A stretch of DNA of 64,000 nucleotides from Synechococcus sp. BL107. Lineage in GTDB: Bacteria; Cyanobacteriota; Cyanobacteriia; PCC-6307; Cyanobiaceae. Location: positions 1,304,498 through 1,368,497 of the forward strand of contig NZ_DS022298.1 in assembly GCF_000153805.1 (NCBI RefSeq). Reading direction: 5' to 3'. Position 1 is the stretch's first letter, and each line of letters begins with the position of its first letter. Below are positions 44,801-53,028 of the stretch, piece after piece. The notes beneath the pieces were generated by a model. That model had not been told where the DNA came from. It was given only the letters and a program-made list of their open reading frames with translations, and did not search any database. The translations under genes were made by a program, and so were the position numbers.

Positions 44801-44830
44801 CAACCACTCTTCGATCAGACGTTTGGTCAT
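41819..44830 (-). CDS. DUF1156 (COG1743-type) adenine-specific DNA methyltransferase with zinc ribbon
   Basis: A 1003-residue protein from the ATG at 44830 (the longer frame overlaps the neighbouring gene). The DUF1156 head has PAPNRLHVWWARRPL at about residues 30-44. The SAM motif DPTAGGGAIPFEA starts at residue 131, and the catalytic DPPY is at 565-568 (VVMDPPYYDNVMY), with the conserved ELSDFFYVWLKR after it. A zinc-ribbon-like insert has CPYC at 221-224 and CPYPDC near 283-288. These enzymes resemble PglX-type BREX methylases and probably mark host DNA for self-recognition. No separate specificity subunit is visible. Confidence 0.92.
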   Translation of the reverse strand: MTKRLIEEWLPIAEIGIEGVRERTPMTPFPAPNRLHVWWARRPLVASRAAVLASLLPADADRSTFMHMLGIHGDPVAAKKRIAKATREGVRLGANAYGYSRAFSHTPSEKELFWLQEEAQKLGISRPTVLDPTAGGGAIPFEALRLGCTTFANDINPVAVLVEKATFEWPAKFGPALVDEVKRLGNELSSRVRERLSWAFPPEPSADCRPDGFLWARTIHCPYCAGRVPLSPNWKLAPNGTGVKVVPQLGDGPGDASRHCSFVIVGSAGEQSDGTVKGGDSTCPYPDCGRVIDASQIQAQAQAGDMGEQLYAVVFKHKLPTQYTKTGKPKKDKWERGYRAPLPEDDNSAAIEAAMAEKLPEWEALDCIPSEEIPPGHKTGDHGDSVGTDLPLKRGDTHWSKMFSRRQLLCHGTSVEIFRALLNEESAKPGGLTETARSAFGCIALALDKLRDYNSRMTRWHRSREVMVNTFDSHDFGFKWSYAEMAPLIVGLGYDWAFGQVAKCIGELTDLISPDNGSVADAGPLFSASTATAQPSSTAPVVISCGSGDSLDHLDDGTVDAVVMDPPYYDNVMYAELSDFFYVWLKRTAGLLYPELFMAPLTDKDNEAVANPALHKGKKGAKALAGLDYQQKMAEIFAECRRVLKDDGVMTLMFTHKATGAWDALTKGLIDAGFAITASWPINTEAEGSLHIKDKSAANSTIFLVCRPRPDQKLEDGVQYWEDLEPRVKAAVRQRIEQFQAGGIRGVDLYLSCFGPALEEFSLHWPIKRGQPKPIEEKTKKRGRAQLTLDELLKEDDPYAVTPEDALDAARREVKAWRMEKLTSGSRRAQLDPLTEWFVLAWDAFEAPQFPFDEALRLARVVGLDLDKDVVGVLAEKKTSNLILWDSSTRATKGKLGSPDGTRSWIDAIHHCAHRARSIDLNAAKQLLDDNGLANSADFLTALEAVLEVLPLSARYTGFDPVKAAAPAASDFEALENLRRLALAEEVPAPKQLEMVLAELAEV

Positions 44831-44840
44831 GGTTCTGAAC

Positions 44841-45293
44841 TCAGTTCGCAGAGAGAAGAAGACGCAGTGCCGCCAACACCCGTCGCGGGTTCCTGCGGTG
44901 CATCGCCATGCCCAGCCAATAGGCCGATTCTTCACGGGCCATGCCATCAATACCTCGGGCGCAGTTCTCCATGAATGACACGTTGCGCATGGGAGCCAAC
45001 AGCTTGAACAGCAGACCTATCGCCATCGCGAGATCTTCAGAAAGAGCGTCTCGCCGGCTCTCGCCCTTTTTGAGCTTGGCCAGGCTCACCTTTTCGGCTT
45101 TCAACTTCCGAAGAACAGAACCCTCAACGATGAGGAGTTTGTGTCCACTCAAACCAGCGACCCGCTTGGGCTCCTTGAGCTCCGGAGTAGCTGTGCTGGG
45201 CACCTGCCACACCTCCAGCTCCAGATCGCTGGGGCCGCGCTGCTTGCTGCGCAGTTCGTAGGCCGGGCGGCCAGAAGCGATCGCCTGCGTCAT
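44841..45293 (-). CDS. small protein of the DUF499-DUF1156 operon, unknown
   Basis: A 150-residue protein whose ATG overlaps the stop of the DUF499 gene (ATGA, 45290-45293) and which ends 10 bp before the methyltransferase start. It has strands at the N-terminus (AYELRSKQRGPSDLELEVWQVP) and helices later (LAMAIGLLFKLLAPMRNVSF and AREESAYWLGMAMHRRNPRR). No catalytic motif is seen. In related loci this position may hold DUF3780, but I do not recognise DUF3780 here. It is probably an adaptor between the ATPase and the methyltransferase. Confidence 0.8.
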   Translation of the reverse strand: MTQAIASGRPAYELRSKQRGPSDLELEVWQVPSTATPELKEPKRVAGLSGHKLLIVEGSVLRKLKAEKVSLAKLKKGESRRDALSEDLAMAIGLLFKLLAPMRNVSFMENCARGIDGMAREESAYWLGMAMHRRNPRRVLAALRLLLSAN

Positions 45294-48200
45294 GGGTTGG
45301 TGAGCTCCAGGCGGATCGTGGCGGTCTGGGCGCTGAGACCTGCTCGGGTGAGGCGCGTAATCCAGGCCTCGCCGCCGTCATCCCAGCGCAAGGGAGGCTC
45401 GTATCGGAGCTGATAGGTGATGTCTAGTGACCTCTCCCCGCCTCGCCGCCATTGGCCCTCGATGAAGCCCCGCAGATGGGTTGCCTCCTCGGGAGTGCCG
45501 TTGAAGTCGAAGCTCCATTCGGCATTGCCGTCACCACTGCTCCAGCCGCCTTCCATCATTTCCACCCGCACCGTGGCGTCAGGCTCGGCCTTGAGCAAAG
45601 CCATGGGAAGGAAGCCATCGCCACTGTTCATCCGCCAGGTGAGGCTCTTGATCCCCTGGCCCGAGCTGCTCACCTGCTGGGCCAGCTGGGTGAGGGCTGT
45701 CTTCACGTTGTCGGTGCGCTCGATCACCCCAGGCCCTGGAGGTGGCGAAACGCCTGCTCCGCCACCGCCGGTGCTGATGGAGCCAAGTCCTACCTGAAAA
45801 GTGGTTCCCATCTCTTCCCTTCCGGTCACCGGAGTTGTTACTCCCTCACCGCCAAAGACGGTGGGTTGATCCACACCTGACTCAGCGGCTGAAGCTGATG
45901 TTTTCGGCGGCCAGACGCTTACCTCCAGCGCCTTCTCCATCATGTAAACCTTGCCGTCCTCACTGATCGAGATGGATCCGGGTGGTAAGCCCTGGCTTTC
46001 GAGGCGATCGCCTTCCTTGTAAACGAACAGGCCCTGATCCAGGCCCATGCGCAAGCATTTCTTGAGCACTTCATCTCCCAGCAGGATCGGCAGCGCCGGA
46101 TCGCGGTAGTACTCGTTGCGCAGATCCCGCGTGCTCATCACCCCCATGCGCTTGAGGGGTGTCTTGTCGGCCATGTAATTCGGGGCCGGCGGCGCGTCAT
46201 CCGCCAACACAAGCTCCCGGGCTTCCCGCAGCACCCGCTCCACCTGTTTCTGGCCCACCCCAGGCTCACTGCTGGCGTTGGTGACGGTGATCGCAGCGTG
46301 GGTGAGAGGTACCTCGGGCCACTGGCCCCGCTCGGGATAAAACACGTGCCGATAGCACTGCTGCACTGCCAGGGCGAAACCCTGCTGAGCCTGGCCGTAG
46401 CGCTCTTTCACCTGGTCCTGTTGGTGTGACTGGAGGCTCGCGAATAAATCCCCCTGCTGCATCTGCTGCAGCGCCAGGTAGGTGCGGGCCTTGCGCAGCA
46501 TGTCGTCCACCTGCAGAGCATCGGCGCAGACGAACACCAGGTTGTTGCGGTTCAGGCGCACATTGGCGTTGTCACCCTTCTCTTTGAACAGCCGCTGCAC
46601 AAGTTCCGGCAGCTGGATGCTCGCCTGTTCCACGGTGTGGCCTTCCCAGTGGATCACTGCCAGGTATGGCCCATCCGTGTCGTCTGGGATCTCAGCCGGG
46701 CTGGAGGGGAACAGCACAGGCTCCAGCCGTTGCTTGGCGAAGATCGTGCCGATGCGTCGGTTCAGCTCCTCGCGCACGCTTTCCAGATCGAACTGTCCCT
46801 CCCGTTTCCTGACCATTTGGTTGAGGTTGGCGTCGGTGAGGAAGCGCAGCTTGCTGTTGCCGCTGTCGTCGAGATACTCCGACTCTTCCTGGAGGAGGCG
46901 CACCGCCTTATCAACAAAAGCCGGATCCACTGCCGGGGCATAGAGGCTGTAGTTCAGCTCCAGGCGGCTAAGGCCCTTCAGCGGTTCGTTAAATGCCAGG
47001 GAGTGAAACAGCACCGTGCGCGCTGCCATCGATCCGTAGGGCTCCATCCCCGTGAACTCCTGGGCATCCAGCCTCTGGGCAAGGGCATTTCCTCCCTCGC
47101 CCTGTGTGGTGGACACATCTGCCCTGATCGCCGGGATGAAGGCCTGCAAGCCCAGCTTGGTGGAGAGCTCCAGCCGAATCCGCGTATTGCCCGGATCGAT
47201 GTGGTGGAGATGAACAGCCGTGACACCCGGTGGCTGTTCACGCCAGAGCTGGCCAAGGGTCTGAGCCAGCAACCGCAGCATGCCCCGGACTCGCTGGAAG
47301 TTCTCCAGGGTGGAGGTCTTCTGCATCAGGGTGTCGATCAGCTCCGGGTGAAGCGGATAGCCCTTGCGCAAATTGGCAGCGCGATCATCGCTTTGCCCCA
47401 ACGGCGGCAAGGCCTCAGCGGTGCGGCTCCAGAGGTCCTGGTAGGCCTGAACCACCTCCTCCACCCGGCTGTGATCGATCGACTCGAACAGGCGGCGTGT
47501 CAGCACCTGAACCGTTTCGTCTTCGCTGGTGGGGGTAAGAGCCGTGATCTGCCGGCCCGTAACTGACTGCAGCTCAGAGAAAATCCGATCAATCCGCTGG
47601 TTTTCCTCCCCATAGGCATCCACCGTCTGGCCGCCCTTGCCAAGAGCCAGGGTGAACACCAGCACTGCCTGAGGGGAGGAGTTCACCGCCTTGATCAGGT
47701 CGGTGAGGAAGGGGGTGAGCTGCTCGGCTGCCTGGCCAGCGGCAGGGCCCTTGATCTTGCGCAGATAGATCGAAAGCTCATCGATCAGGATCAGCACCGG
47801 CCGATCACCGATCAGCTCCCGCAGGGTTTCAGCGCCCGGAGGAGACGCTCCGAGACGGTCGCTGTTGCGGATGCGCTCGTAGCCCGCCGGGCCTGCCAGC
47901 TGCACAGCAAGCTCACCCCAGGGAGTGAAGGCGAGCACGTTGCCCTCCATGCGCCGGCCATTCATCGGGTCGGCGTTCTCCCCGTCGAAGGCCGCCACCG
48001 TGACCTTCTGGCTAGGCAGGCGGGCGGGATCAATGAACTCCGCCAGGTTCGGGATCTGATCAGCCGCCGTGAGGATATGGTTCAGGCCGATCAAGGCATG
48101 GGTCTTACCGCCGCCGTAGCTGGTATCGAGCCGGAGGATGCTGCCCAACTGGCTGCTGGAGCTGGTGAGCCTGTCCACCACCGCCAAGAACAGATCCCGC

Positions 48201-48373
48201 AGGCCTTTTGTGGGATGCGTATTCGCGAAGAACAGGGCCGGGTTCTTGTAGAGCTCTGGAGCCGTGCCCTTCAGCACCTGGCTCAGGTCGGCAGCAAAGT
48301 CCTCATCGCGGATCCTCCCTTCCAAAACATCGGCCCGTGGCCGGCAGAGCTCGTAAATGTTTGGCGTATTCAT
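45290..48373 (-). CDS. DUF499 (COG1483-type) P-loop ATPase
   Basis: A 1027-residue AAA+-like ATPase. Walker A is SYGGGKTHAL at 85-94 and Walker B VLILIDELS at 193-201. The region VTVAAFDGENADPMNGRRME is typical of DUF499. The C-terminal 130 residues are a separate beta-rich domain after a Gly/Pro linker. The family resembles BrxC/PglY ATPases and is repeatedly found next to DUF1156 methylases in prokaryotic defence islands. It probably uses ATP to assemble or regulate the complex. Both ends overlap neighbours by ATGA, which marks tight co-translation. Confidence 0.92.
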   Translation of the reverse strand: MNTPNIYELCRPRADVLEGRIRDEDFAADLSQVLKGTAPELYKNPALFFANTHPTKGLRDLFLAVVDRLTSSSSQLGSILRLDTSYGGGKTHALIGLNHILTAADQIPNLAEFIDPARLPSQKVTVAAFDGENADPMNGRRMEGNVLAFTPWGELAVQLAGPAGYERIRNSDRLGASPPGAETLRELIGDRPVLILIDELSIYLRKIKGPAAGQAAEQLTPFLTDLIKAVNSSPQAVLVFTLALGKGGQTVDAYGEENQRIDRIFSELQSVTGRQITALTPTSEDETVQVLTRRLFESIDHSRVEEVVQAYQDLWSRTAEALPPLGQSDDRAANLRKGYPLHPELIDTLMQKTSTLENFQRVRGMLRLLAQTLGQLWREQPPGVTAVHLHHIDPGNTRIRLELSTKLGLQAFIPAIRADVSTTQGEGGNALAQRLDAQEFTGMEPYGSMAARTVLFHSLAFNEPLKGLSRLELNYSLYAPAVDPAFVDKAVRLLQEESEYLDDSGNSKLRFLTDANLNQMVRKREGQFDLESVREELNRRIGTIFAKQRLEPVLFPSSPAEIPDDTDGPYLAVIHWEGHTVEQASIQLPELVQRLFKEKGDNANVRLNRNNLVFVCADALQVDDMLRKARTYLALQQMQQGDLFASLQSHQQDQVKERYGQAQQGFALAVQQCYRHVFYPERGQWPEVPLTHAAITVTNASSEPGVGQKQVERVLREARELVLADDAPPAPNYMADKTPLKRMGVMSTRDLRNEYYRDPALPILLGDEVLKKCLRMGLDQGLFVYKEGDRLESQGLPPGSISISEDGKVYMMEKALEVSVWPPKTSASAAESGVDQPTVFGGEGVTTPVTGREEMGTTFQVGLGSISTGGGGAGVSPPPGPGVIERTDNVKTALTQLAQQVSSSGQGIKSLTWRMNSGDGFLPMALLKAEPDATVRVEMMEGGWSSGDGNAEWSFDFNGTPEEATHLRGFIEGQWRRGGERSLDITYQLRYEPPLRWDDGGEAWITRLTRAGLSAQTATIRLELTNP

Positions 48374-51300
48374 ATCGGCACTGAGCTCTGAAAGAGCAAA
48401 TCAGGTTCTGTGTTCCTGTTGTCTATTTCAGATCCAGTTGTGGCTCTTGCCATCCCCTGAATGGGGGAGACAGAGGTGGCAATTCGGCAAAGACGATTGA
48501 TCTGCTCGGCCTCCGCCACCGTGTTGGCGATACCGCTGGCCAGGCTGGGTGAACCCACCACGATCGAGAGGCATTGGGCCCGGCTGATCGCCACGTTCAA
48601 GCGGTTGGGTTCCAGCAGAAAGCTCAGCCCCCGTGGTGCTTCATCACCACTGCTCGCCGTGAGCGAGTGGATGGCAACGGGGGCCTCCTGGCCTTGGAAC
48701 TTGTCCACCGTGCCCACCCGGGCTTTGCCATTCAGCCGTTGCTGCAGCCGGTTCACCTGCACGTTGTAGGGCGCCGTCACCAGGATTTTGTCTGGCGTCA
48801 GCTTGCCTTCTGCGATGCCGCCGGCTTTGGCGTGTTGGTAGTAGTCCCCTAGTAGGGCATCGACAAGATCTTCGATTCGGTTGATTTCTTCCTCGCTGCA
48901 GACGCTGTTGCCGCTGTGCTCCACCGGATCAAACAGCAGGCCTTGCCCTGGGTATAGCTGTCCGCAACTGCTTTGGCAGGGTTTGGCCCATTCGATGCGA
49001 TTTCTGCAATTGGCGGAGCTGGCCTTCAGCCGGCCCTCATAAAACAGCGCACTCACCATTGCGGTGAGGCTTGGTTCCATCCGCCAGCTGGTGGAGAGAA
49101 ACACGCCGCGATCGCTTGGCACCACCGAGGCCCCCTCCATCCAATACTCCAGGCAGCTCTGACCTGAATCCCCTGGATGATCGGCCTGGGAGGGCTGGGC
49201 CAATTGCTGTTGATCGCCCACCAGCAAGATCGAGCGGGCACAACGTGCCATCACCAACAGATTGGCGAGCGACATCTGCCCCGCCTCATCCACAACCAGC
49301 CAATCGAACTGATCCGCCAGCTCCTCTTTGCAGAACATCCAAGTGGTGCCGCCCACCACCGCCATGGCATCGCTGAGTTGACCGGGCTTAACCACGCTGA
49401 TGCCTTCGGTTGTCAGCGCGTCTTCCTTGCTGTTGCTGCACTTCACCACCTCGCCCGCCACCCCCGAAGCGCTGCAGGTGCTCCTGGCTTTCTTGAGAAG
49501 GTTGTTGATAGCGGCGTGGCCGTTCGAGCTGATCGCCACCCGTTGGCCTGATGCCACCAGTTGGGCAATCACCTGGCCCGTGACGGTGGTTTTTCCCGTC
49601 CCAGGAGGGCCCTGCAGCGCCAGACTGATGCCTGAGTGCTCCTTCAGAAACCCCGCCAGGGCATCGGCAACGGCGTTGGGATCTCCGGCAATCGCTGCAT
49701 TGAGCTCTTGTAGTGCTGGCAACGGGTGCCGTTCCAGCAGTTGCAGGATTGCCGGTGGGATCGGCTGGTGCTCGTGCACCCACGCCATGGCCTGCTCCTC
49801 CAGCCGTTCGCGCAGGCTCTTGCTGATGTCGGCCGGCACCTTGATCACCGAGGTGGCGTCTTTGGGGATGCCTTCGCCGTCGCCATTGGCGAGGCGTTGA
49901 TCGCGTTTGCTCCAGGGCAGCTTCAGGCTCAGCGTTCCCCGTTCGGCATCGAGCGCATCCACATCCAGCTTCAGGCCGGTGGCGGGCAGTTCCACCGTCA
50001 GCCGACTGTCGCCAGCACCGGCATGCAATTTCAGCGGTTGGCTGGGGTCAAAGCGGAAGTGGTGGATGTCGGCGCCGGTGCGGGCACTGGGTCGTTCGTC
50101 CATCCCCACCCATTGGGCGTCGGCGATCGCTTCGCCGTCGTCGATCAGCTCCGCTGGGCTGAGTTCGGCCTTGGTCCGGCGATCGAAATAGGCCCACCAG
50201 CCCACCTTGGCTTCGCGGTGATGGAAGGGAAGCAGCTGAGCCAGCAGCCTTTGGGCCCGCCAGCTCATCCCGCGTGGCCCCAGTGCACCCTCATCTGCCA
50301 GGTGGTCGGGAATCTCTTCGAGCAGCTGTTGGCTGAGCAGCTCGAGGGGTTGTGGTTCCCGGGGCTCCTGATCAGCCTCATCCAGAGGCAGCTGCAGGGG
50401 CTGTTCCGGCAGGCCTTGCTCACGCCTGAGCTTCAGCAGCCAGTCGTGCAGGTACACCGTGCTTTCACAGTCTTCGCGGTTGTAGTCCTCAATCGCCTGC
50501 AGCTTCGGGCTGGCTTTAGGTGCTTCACCGGGTAACTCCGGCTCGCCGGAGAGCTGCCAGTGCAGGTAAGCCACCACCGAATCGCCGGCGTTGGTCACCC
50601 CCGCTTGGCGTTGCTCCATATAAAGGTGCTCCACCTTCTTGATCGAGTAACTCGGCTCACCCAGAACGATCGCGCTGGTCACCACCGGCAGTAGGTCCAC
50701 CAGTAGGCCGCTGCGTAGCCAAGCGTCGATCTCCGCTTCCCGCGTGGCATGCTGCTGCGCCAGCCGCCGCATCGCTGTTTTTTCGTAGGCCGCGTAGTGG
50801 TGGACGTGCAGGCCGGGATGGCTCCGCCGCCGCGCTTCCACCCAATCCACCCAGCCTTCAAAGGCGTTTTTCTCTTCCTTTTCGTTGTGGGCCCACCAGC
50901 CTTTGAAGCGGGGTTTGCCCTCCGGGCTGTCGCGGTAGCAAGCGCCGAAGAGGTATTCGAGCTTGGTTCCCGCAACGGAATCCTGGATGCCCTCCATGTC
51001 GAACCAGATGTCGCCGGGATCCGCTGCCGGCAGTGCTCCCAATCCTTTGCCCTCCACCAGCGGCCGAAGCCGATAGGCCGGCCGGCCGTTGGCATCCACA
51101 GGCGTGAGCTGCAATTCCGCCTGCTGACGCAGCTCATGCAAGGTCTCGCCAGACAGCCCTTTCACACTGCTGCCAGCCGGCAAGGCCGCCAGCTGTTCGA
51201 TCGTGCTGATGCCTTCGGAGCGTAGTTTCTGGCGTTGGCTCTGGCGCATGCCCGCCACAAGCATCAGATCGCGCTGCTGCTCGAGCCGTTCGTTGATGAA

Positions 51301-51948
51301 TGCCGTCCAGCCGCCGTGATCACCAGGGGCATTCTCCGGCACTTGGCTGGGGTCAAAACTCTCTTGAAACGCCGCAAAGCGTTGACGCAGCAGTTGATAC
51401 CAGGCCCAGAATTGATCGGTGGCGTAGCGCTGAAACTTGCCACCGCCGAGATAGAGCTCGAACTGATTGGGGCGATACCCCAGCAGCGGAGTGAGCAGTT
51501 CGCAGTAGGCCGACGCTTGAACCAGGAAGGTGGTTTTGGGCTTACTCGCCAGCTTGCATTCAATCGGGATGTAGCTCCAATTGCCCAGGGCCGATGGCTG
51601 CTCGATCTTGCGCAACAGATCAGCACTGCCGCGCATGCCGCCGTGGCAAATAGATGCTTGATGGATGAAGTCGAACCCCTCCGCCATCGCAGCCTGGGTG
51701 GCGGCGTAGTCGGCTTCGGTTTGTTTGCCGGGGAGCCGGGCAATGCTGTGGCCCTCCTTTTCCAGCTTGTTAAGTAACACCTGCTCATGGCGCAGGCCGT
51801 CGGCAAACAGTTGCTGATCCAGCTCACTCACCGCTGGCTTGGTCTCATCAAACAGCTTGCGCGCTTCCAGCTCCTGCCACCACGCGCCGATCACCGGGCT
51901 GATCGAAAACATCGATAGCTGGCTCGGTGTGATCAAGCGGACGGGCAT
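48370..51948 (-). CDS. RecB-like nuclease / RNase-H-fold exonuclease / Upf1-type helicase fusion
   Basis: A 1192-residue multidomain protein of the TM0106 type, from the ATG at 51948. Residues 1-200: a PD-(D/E)xK nuclease with Asp110 in RGSADLL, Glu130-x-Lys132 in IECKL and Gln144/Tyr148. Residues 310-505: an RNase-H-like (YprB-type) domain, DMEG at 317-320 and YNREDC at 489-494. Residues 770-1180: a superfamily 1 helicase, GPPGTGKTT at 780-788, VVDEAGQ at 886-892, LVGDQQQLAQP, VDKFQGQEA and NVAISRAQ. All catalytic residues look intact. It is the first gene of the defence operon. Confidence 0.9.
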   Translation of the reverse strand: MPVRLITPSQLSMFSISPVIGAWWQELEARKLFDETKPAVSELDQQLFADGLRHEQVLLNKLEKEGHSIARLPGKQTEADYAATQAAMAEGFDFIHQASICHGGMRGSADLLRKIEQPSALGNWSYIPIECKLASKPKTTFLVQASAYCELLTPLLGYRPNQFELYLGGGKFQRYATDQFWAWYQLLRQRFAAFQESFDPSQVPENAPGDHGGWTAFINERLEQQRDLMLVAGMRQSQRQKLRSEGISTIEQLAALPAGSSVKGLSGETLHELRQQAELQLTPVDANGRPAYRLRPLVEGKGLGALPAADPGDIWFDMEGIQDSVAGTKLEYLFGACYRDSPEGKPRFKGWWAHNEKEEKNAFEGWVDWVEARRRSHPGLHVHHYAAYEKTAMRRLAQQHATREAEIDAWLRSGLLVDLLPVVTSAIVLGEPSYSIKKVEHLYMEQRQAGVTNAGDSVVAYLHWQLSGEPELPGEAPKASPKLQAIEDYNREDCESTVYLHDWLLKLRREQGLPEQPLQLPLDEADQEPREPQPLELLSQQLLEEIPDHLADEGALGPRGMSWRAQRLLAQLLPFHHREAKVGWWAYFDRRTKAELSPAELIDDGEAIADAQWVGMDERPSARTGADIHHFRFDPSQPLKLHAGAGDSRLTVELPATGLKLDVDALDAERGTLSLKLPWSKRDQRLANGDGEGIPKDATSVIKVPADISKSLRERLEEQAMAWVHEHQPIPPAILQLLERHPLPALQELNAAIAGDPNAVADALAGFLKEHSGISLALQGPPGTGKTTVTGQVIAQLVASGQRVAISSNGHAAINNLLKKARSTCSASGVAGEVVKCSNSKEDALTTEGISVVKPGQLSDAMAVVGGTTWMFCKEELADQFDWLVVDEAGQMSLANLLVMARCARSILLVGDQQQLAQPSQADHPGDSGQSCLEYWMEGASVVPSDRGVFLSTSWRMEPSLTAMVSALFYEGRLKASSANCRNRIEWAKPCQSSCGQLYPGQGLLFDPVEHSGNSVCSEEEINRIEDLVDALLGDYYQHAKAGGIAEGKLTPDKILVTAPYNVQVNRLQQRLNGKARVGTVDKFQGQEAPVAIHSLTASSGDEAPRGLSFLLEPNRLNVAISRAQCLSIVVGSPSLASGIANTVAEAEQINRLCRIATSVSPIQGMARATTGSEIDNRNTEPDLLFQSSVPI

Positions 51949-51997
51949 GGTCGATATCAATGCCTCATCAGTTTGTTCAATTCTTAAATGGATGAGA

Positions 51998-52013
51998 TCA
52001 CCCAAATGGGGGA
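51998..52013. promoter_or_regulatory. island operator, site B (divergent)
   Basis: TCACC-CAAATG-GGGGA, one mismatch from the perfect TCCCC-N6-GGGGA at sites A and C. It sits 49 bp from the nuclease-helicase ATG on one side and 52 bp from the ATG at 52066 on the other. The flanks AGAT... and ...ATTT match site C. Confidence 0.6.
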
Positions 52014-52065
52014 TTTAGTCATTCATTGTTCGATCCAAACTCATCAGACAAGTCCAAATCGAAGA

Positions 52066-52374
52066 ATGTCATCCATTAACCCGATCAGTAATCAGGATTT
52101 GCAGTTGGACGACATCCCGGATCCCGATGTCAATTGGGATGCATGGAGTCGCTTTGCTCACACAATCAACGGCTACGACGTTCAAGGTGGATTTAAACCT
52201 TGTGCCGATTTAGCCAACGGTGGAGAGGCCAAAACACTCACGGAACTTCGCTGTGCCTTGTTCTTTGAAGCGCGCCGAGAACGTCATAGCGGCGGGATGT
52301 CTACCGATCAGTCGTTAATCCGTGAGCTACTTGGAGCGATTCGGCAAAAAGTGGACGCTCGAGAGTTGGCGTAG
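52066..52374 (+). CDS. hypothetical island protein
   Basis: A 102-residue acidic protein. The ATG at 52066 (MSSINPISNQDLQ) is preferred over that at 51988 because the operator lies between the two. Residues 25-60 are rich in aromatic and polar residues (VNWDAWSRFAHTINGYDV), and 65-100 form two helices with basic patches (CALFFEARRERHSGG, RELLGAIRQKV). It is divergent from the nuclease operon and convergent with the HD gene, ending 9 bp from it. It could be the island regulator, but no helix-turn-helix is evident. Confidence 0.65.
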   Translation: MSSINPISNQDLQLDDIPDPDVNWDAWSRFAHTINGYDVQGGFKPCADLANGGEAKTLTELRCALFFEARRERHSGGMSTDQSLIRELLGAIRQKVDARELA

Positions 52375-52383
52375 GAGCTGTTC

Positions 52384-53028
52384 TTAGCTCTGATGGCGCT
52401 CTGGATAACTCTGCGTCCAAGCTTCTGTTGGTTGGCCTTGAGGCACCAACTCTTGGTAAACCGCGCTGGACAGAATTTCTTGCACCGCTTCTTCCAGCTT
52501 TTGCACCGACCGGCTCTCAGGTAGCCGATCCACCAGTTCCTGATGCATCCGCAGTAAATACCAAGCGGAACCCTCCAGGCCAGCATTGAATTTGCTCCAC
52601 ATCGCTGGATGTTTGCGGGCATCCATCACCATGTCGCCAGCGTTGTGGGCCTTGTCGGCCGCTGTCACGAGAAGGGATGTCAATGGTTTCTTCTGTAACG
52701 ACGCCAAATAGCGGGTCTTACGCAGCAGCCAGGGTTCTTTTTCTCCAAATGCAGCATCAGGGCTTGTGTCGGTGCAGTCCCGCACGATGTCGGCCACCGC
52801 CTCCCCAAAGCGCTTGGTGATCGAAGCATGGGTTTGGTCAGCGTCTTCGATGGCGTCGTGCAGCAGCGCAGCGATCGCCTGATCTTCATCGCCACCGTCT
52901 TCCCACACCAACGCGCTAACGCTGATCAGATGGGAGATGTAGGGAACAGTTTTTCCTTTGCGCCGTTGTTTGCGATGCAACGCCTCTGTCCAGAGCAGTG
53001 CTTCCCCGTAACGGGGAGTGATTGTCAT
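52384..53028 (-). CDS. HD-domain (p)ppGpp-hydrolase-like protein
   Basis: A 214-residue protein from the ATG at 53028, which overlaps the stop of the SAP-like gene (ATGA). The HD metal site is intact: PYISHLISVS, ALLHDAIEDADQT and VTAADKAHNAGDM. This is the small alarmone hydrolase (MESH1/SAH) pattern, which cleaves (p)ppGpp to GDP/GTP. There is no synthetase domain. Other nucleotide substrates are possible. Third and last gene of the second island operon. Confidence 0.85.
   Translation of the reverse strand: MTITPRYGEALLWTEALHRKQRRKGKTVPYISHLISVSALVWEDGGDEDQAIAALLHDAIEDADQTHASITKRFGEAVADIVRDCTDTSPDAAFGEKEPWLLRKTRYLASLQKKPLTSLLVTAADKAHNAGDMVMDARKHPAMWSKFNAGLEGSAWYLLRMHQELVDRLPESRSVQKLEEAVQEILSSAVYQELVPQGQPTEAWTQSYPERHQS

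Noticed and set aside
46637..47566. 309-codon plus-strand frame opposite the DUF499 ATPase
   Set aside because: Antisense shadow in GC-rich coding DNA; the minus strand has the family motifs.
49726..50535. 269-codon plus-strand frame opposite the nuclease-helicase
   Set aside because: Shadow of a real coding frame; no start context, domain or sensible composition.
38582..51948. a standard BREX or DISARM locus
   Set aside because: No PglZ, BrxA, BrxB or Lon-type BrxL, and no DrmA/DrmB-like proteins, are present; only the methyltransferase, ATPase and helicase are BREX-like.
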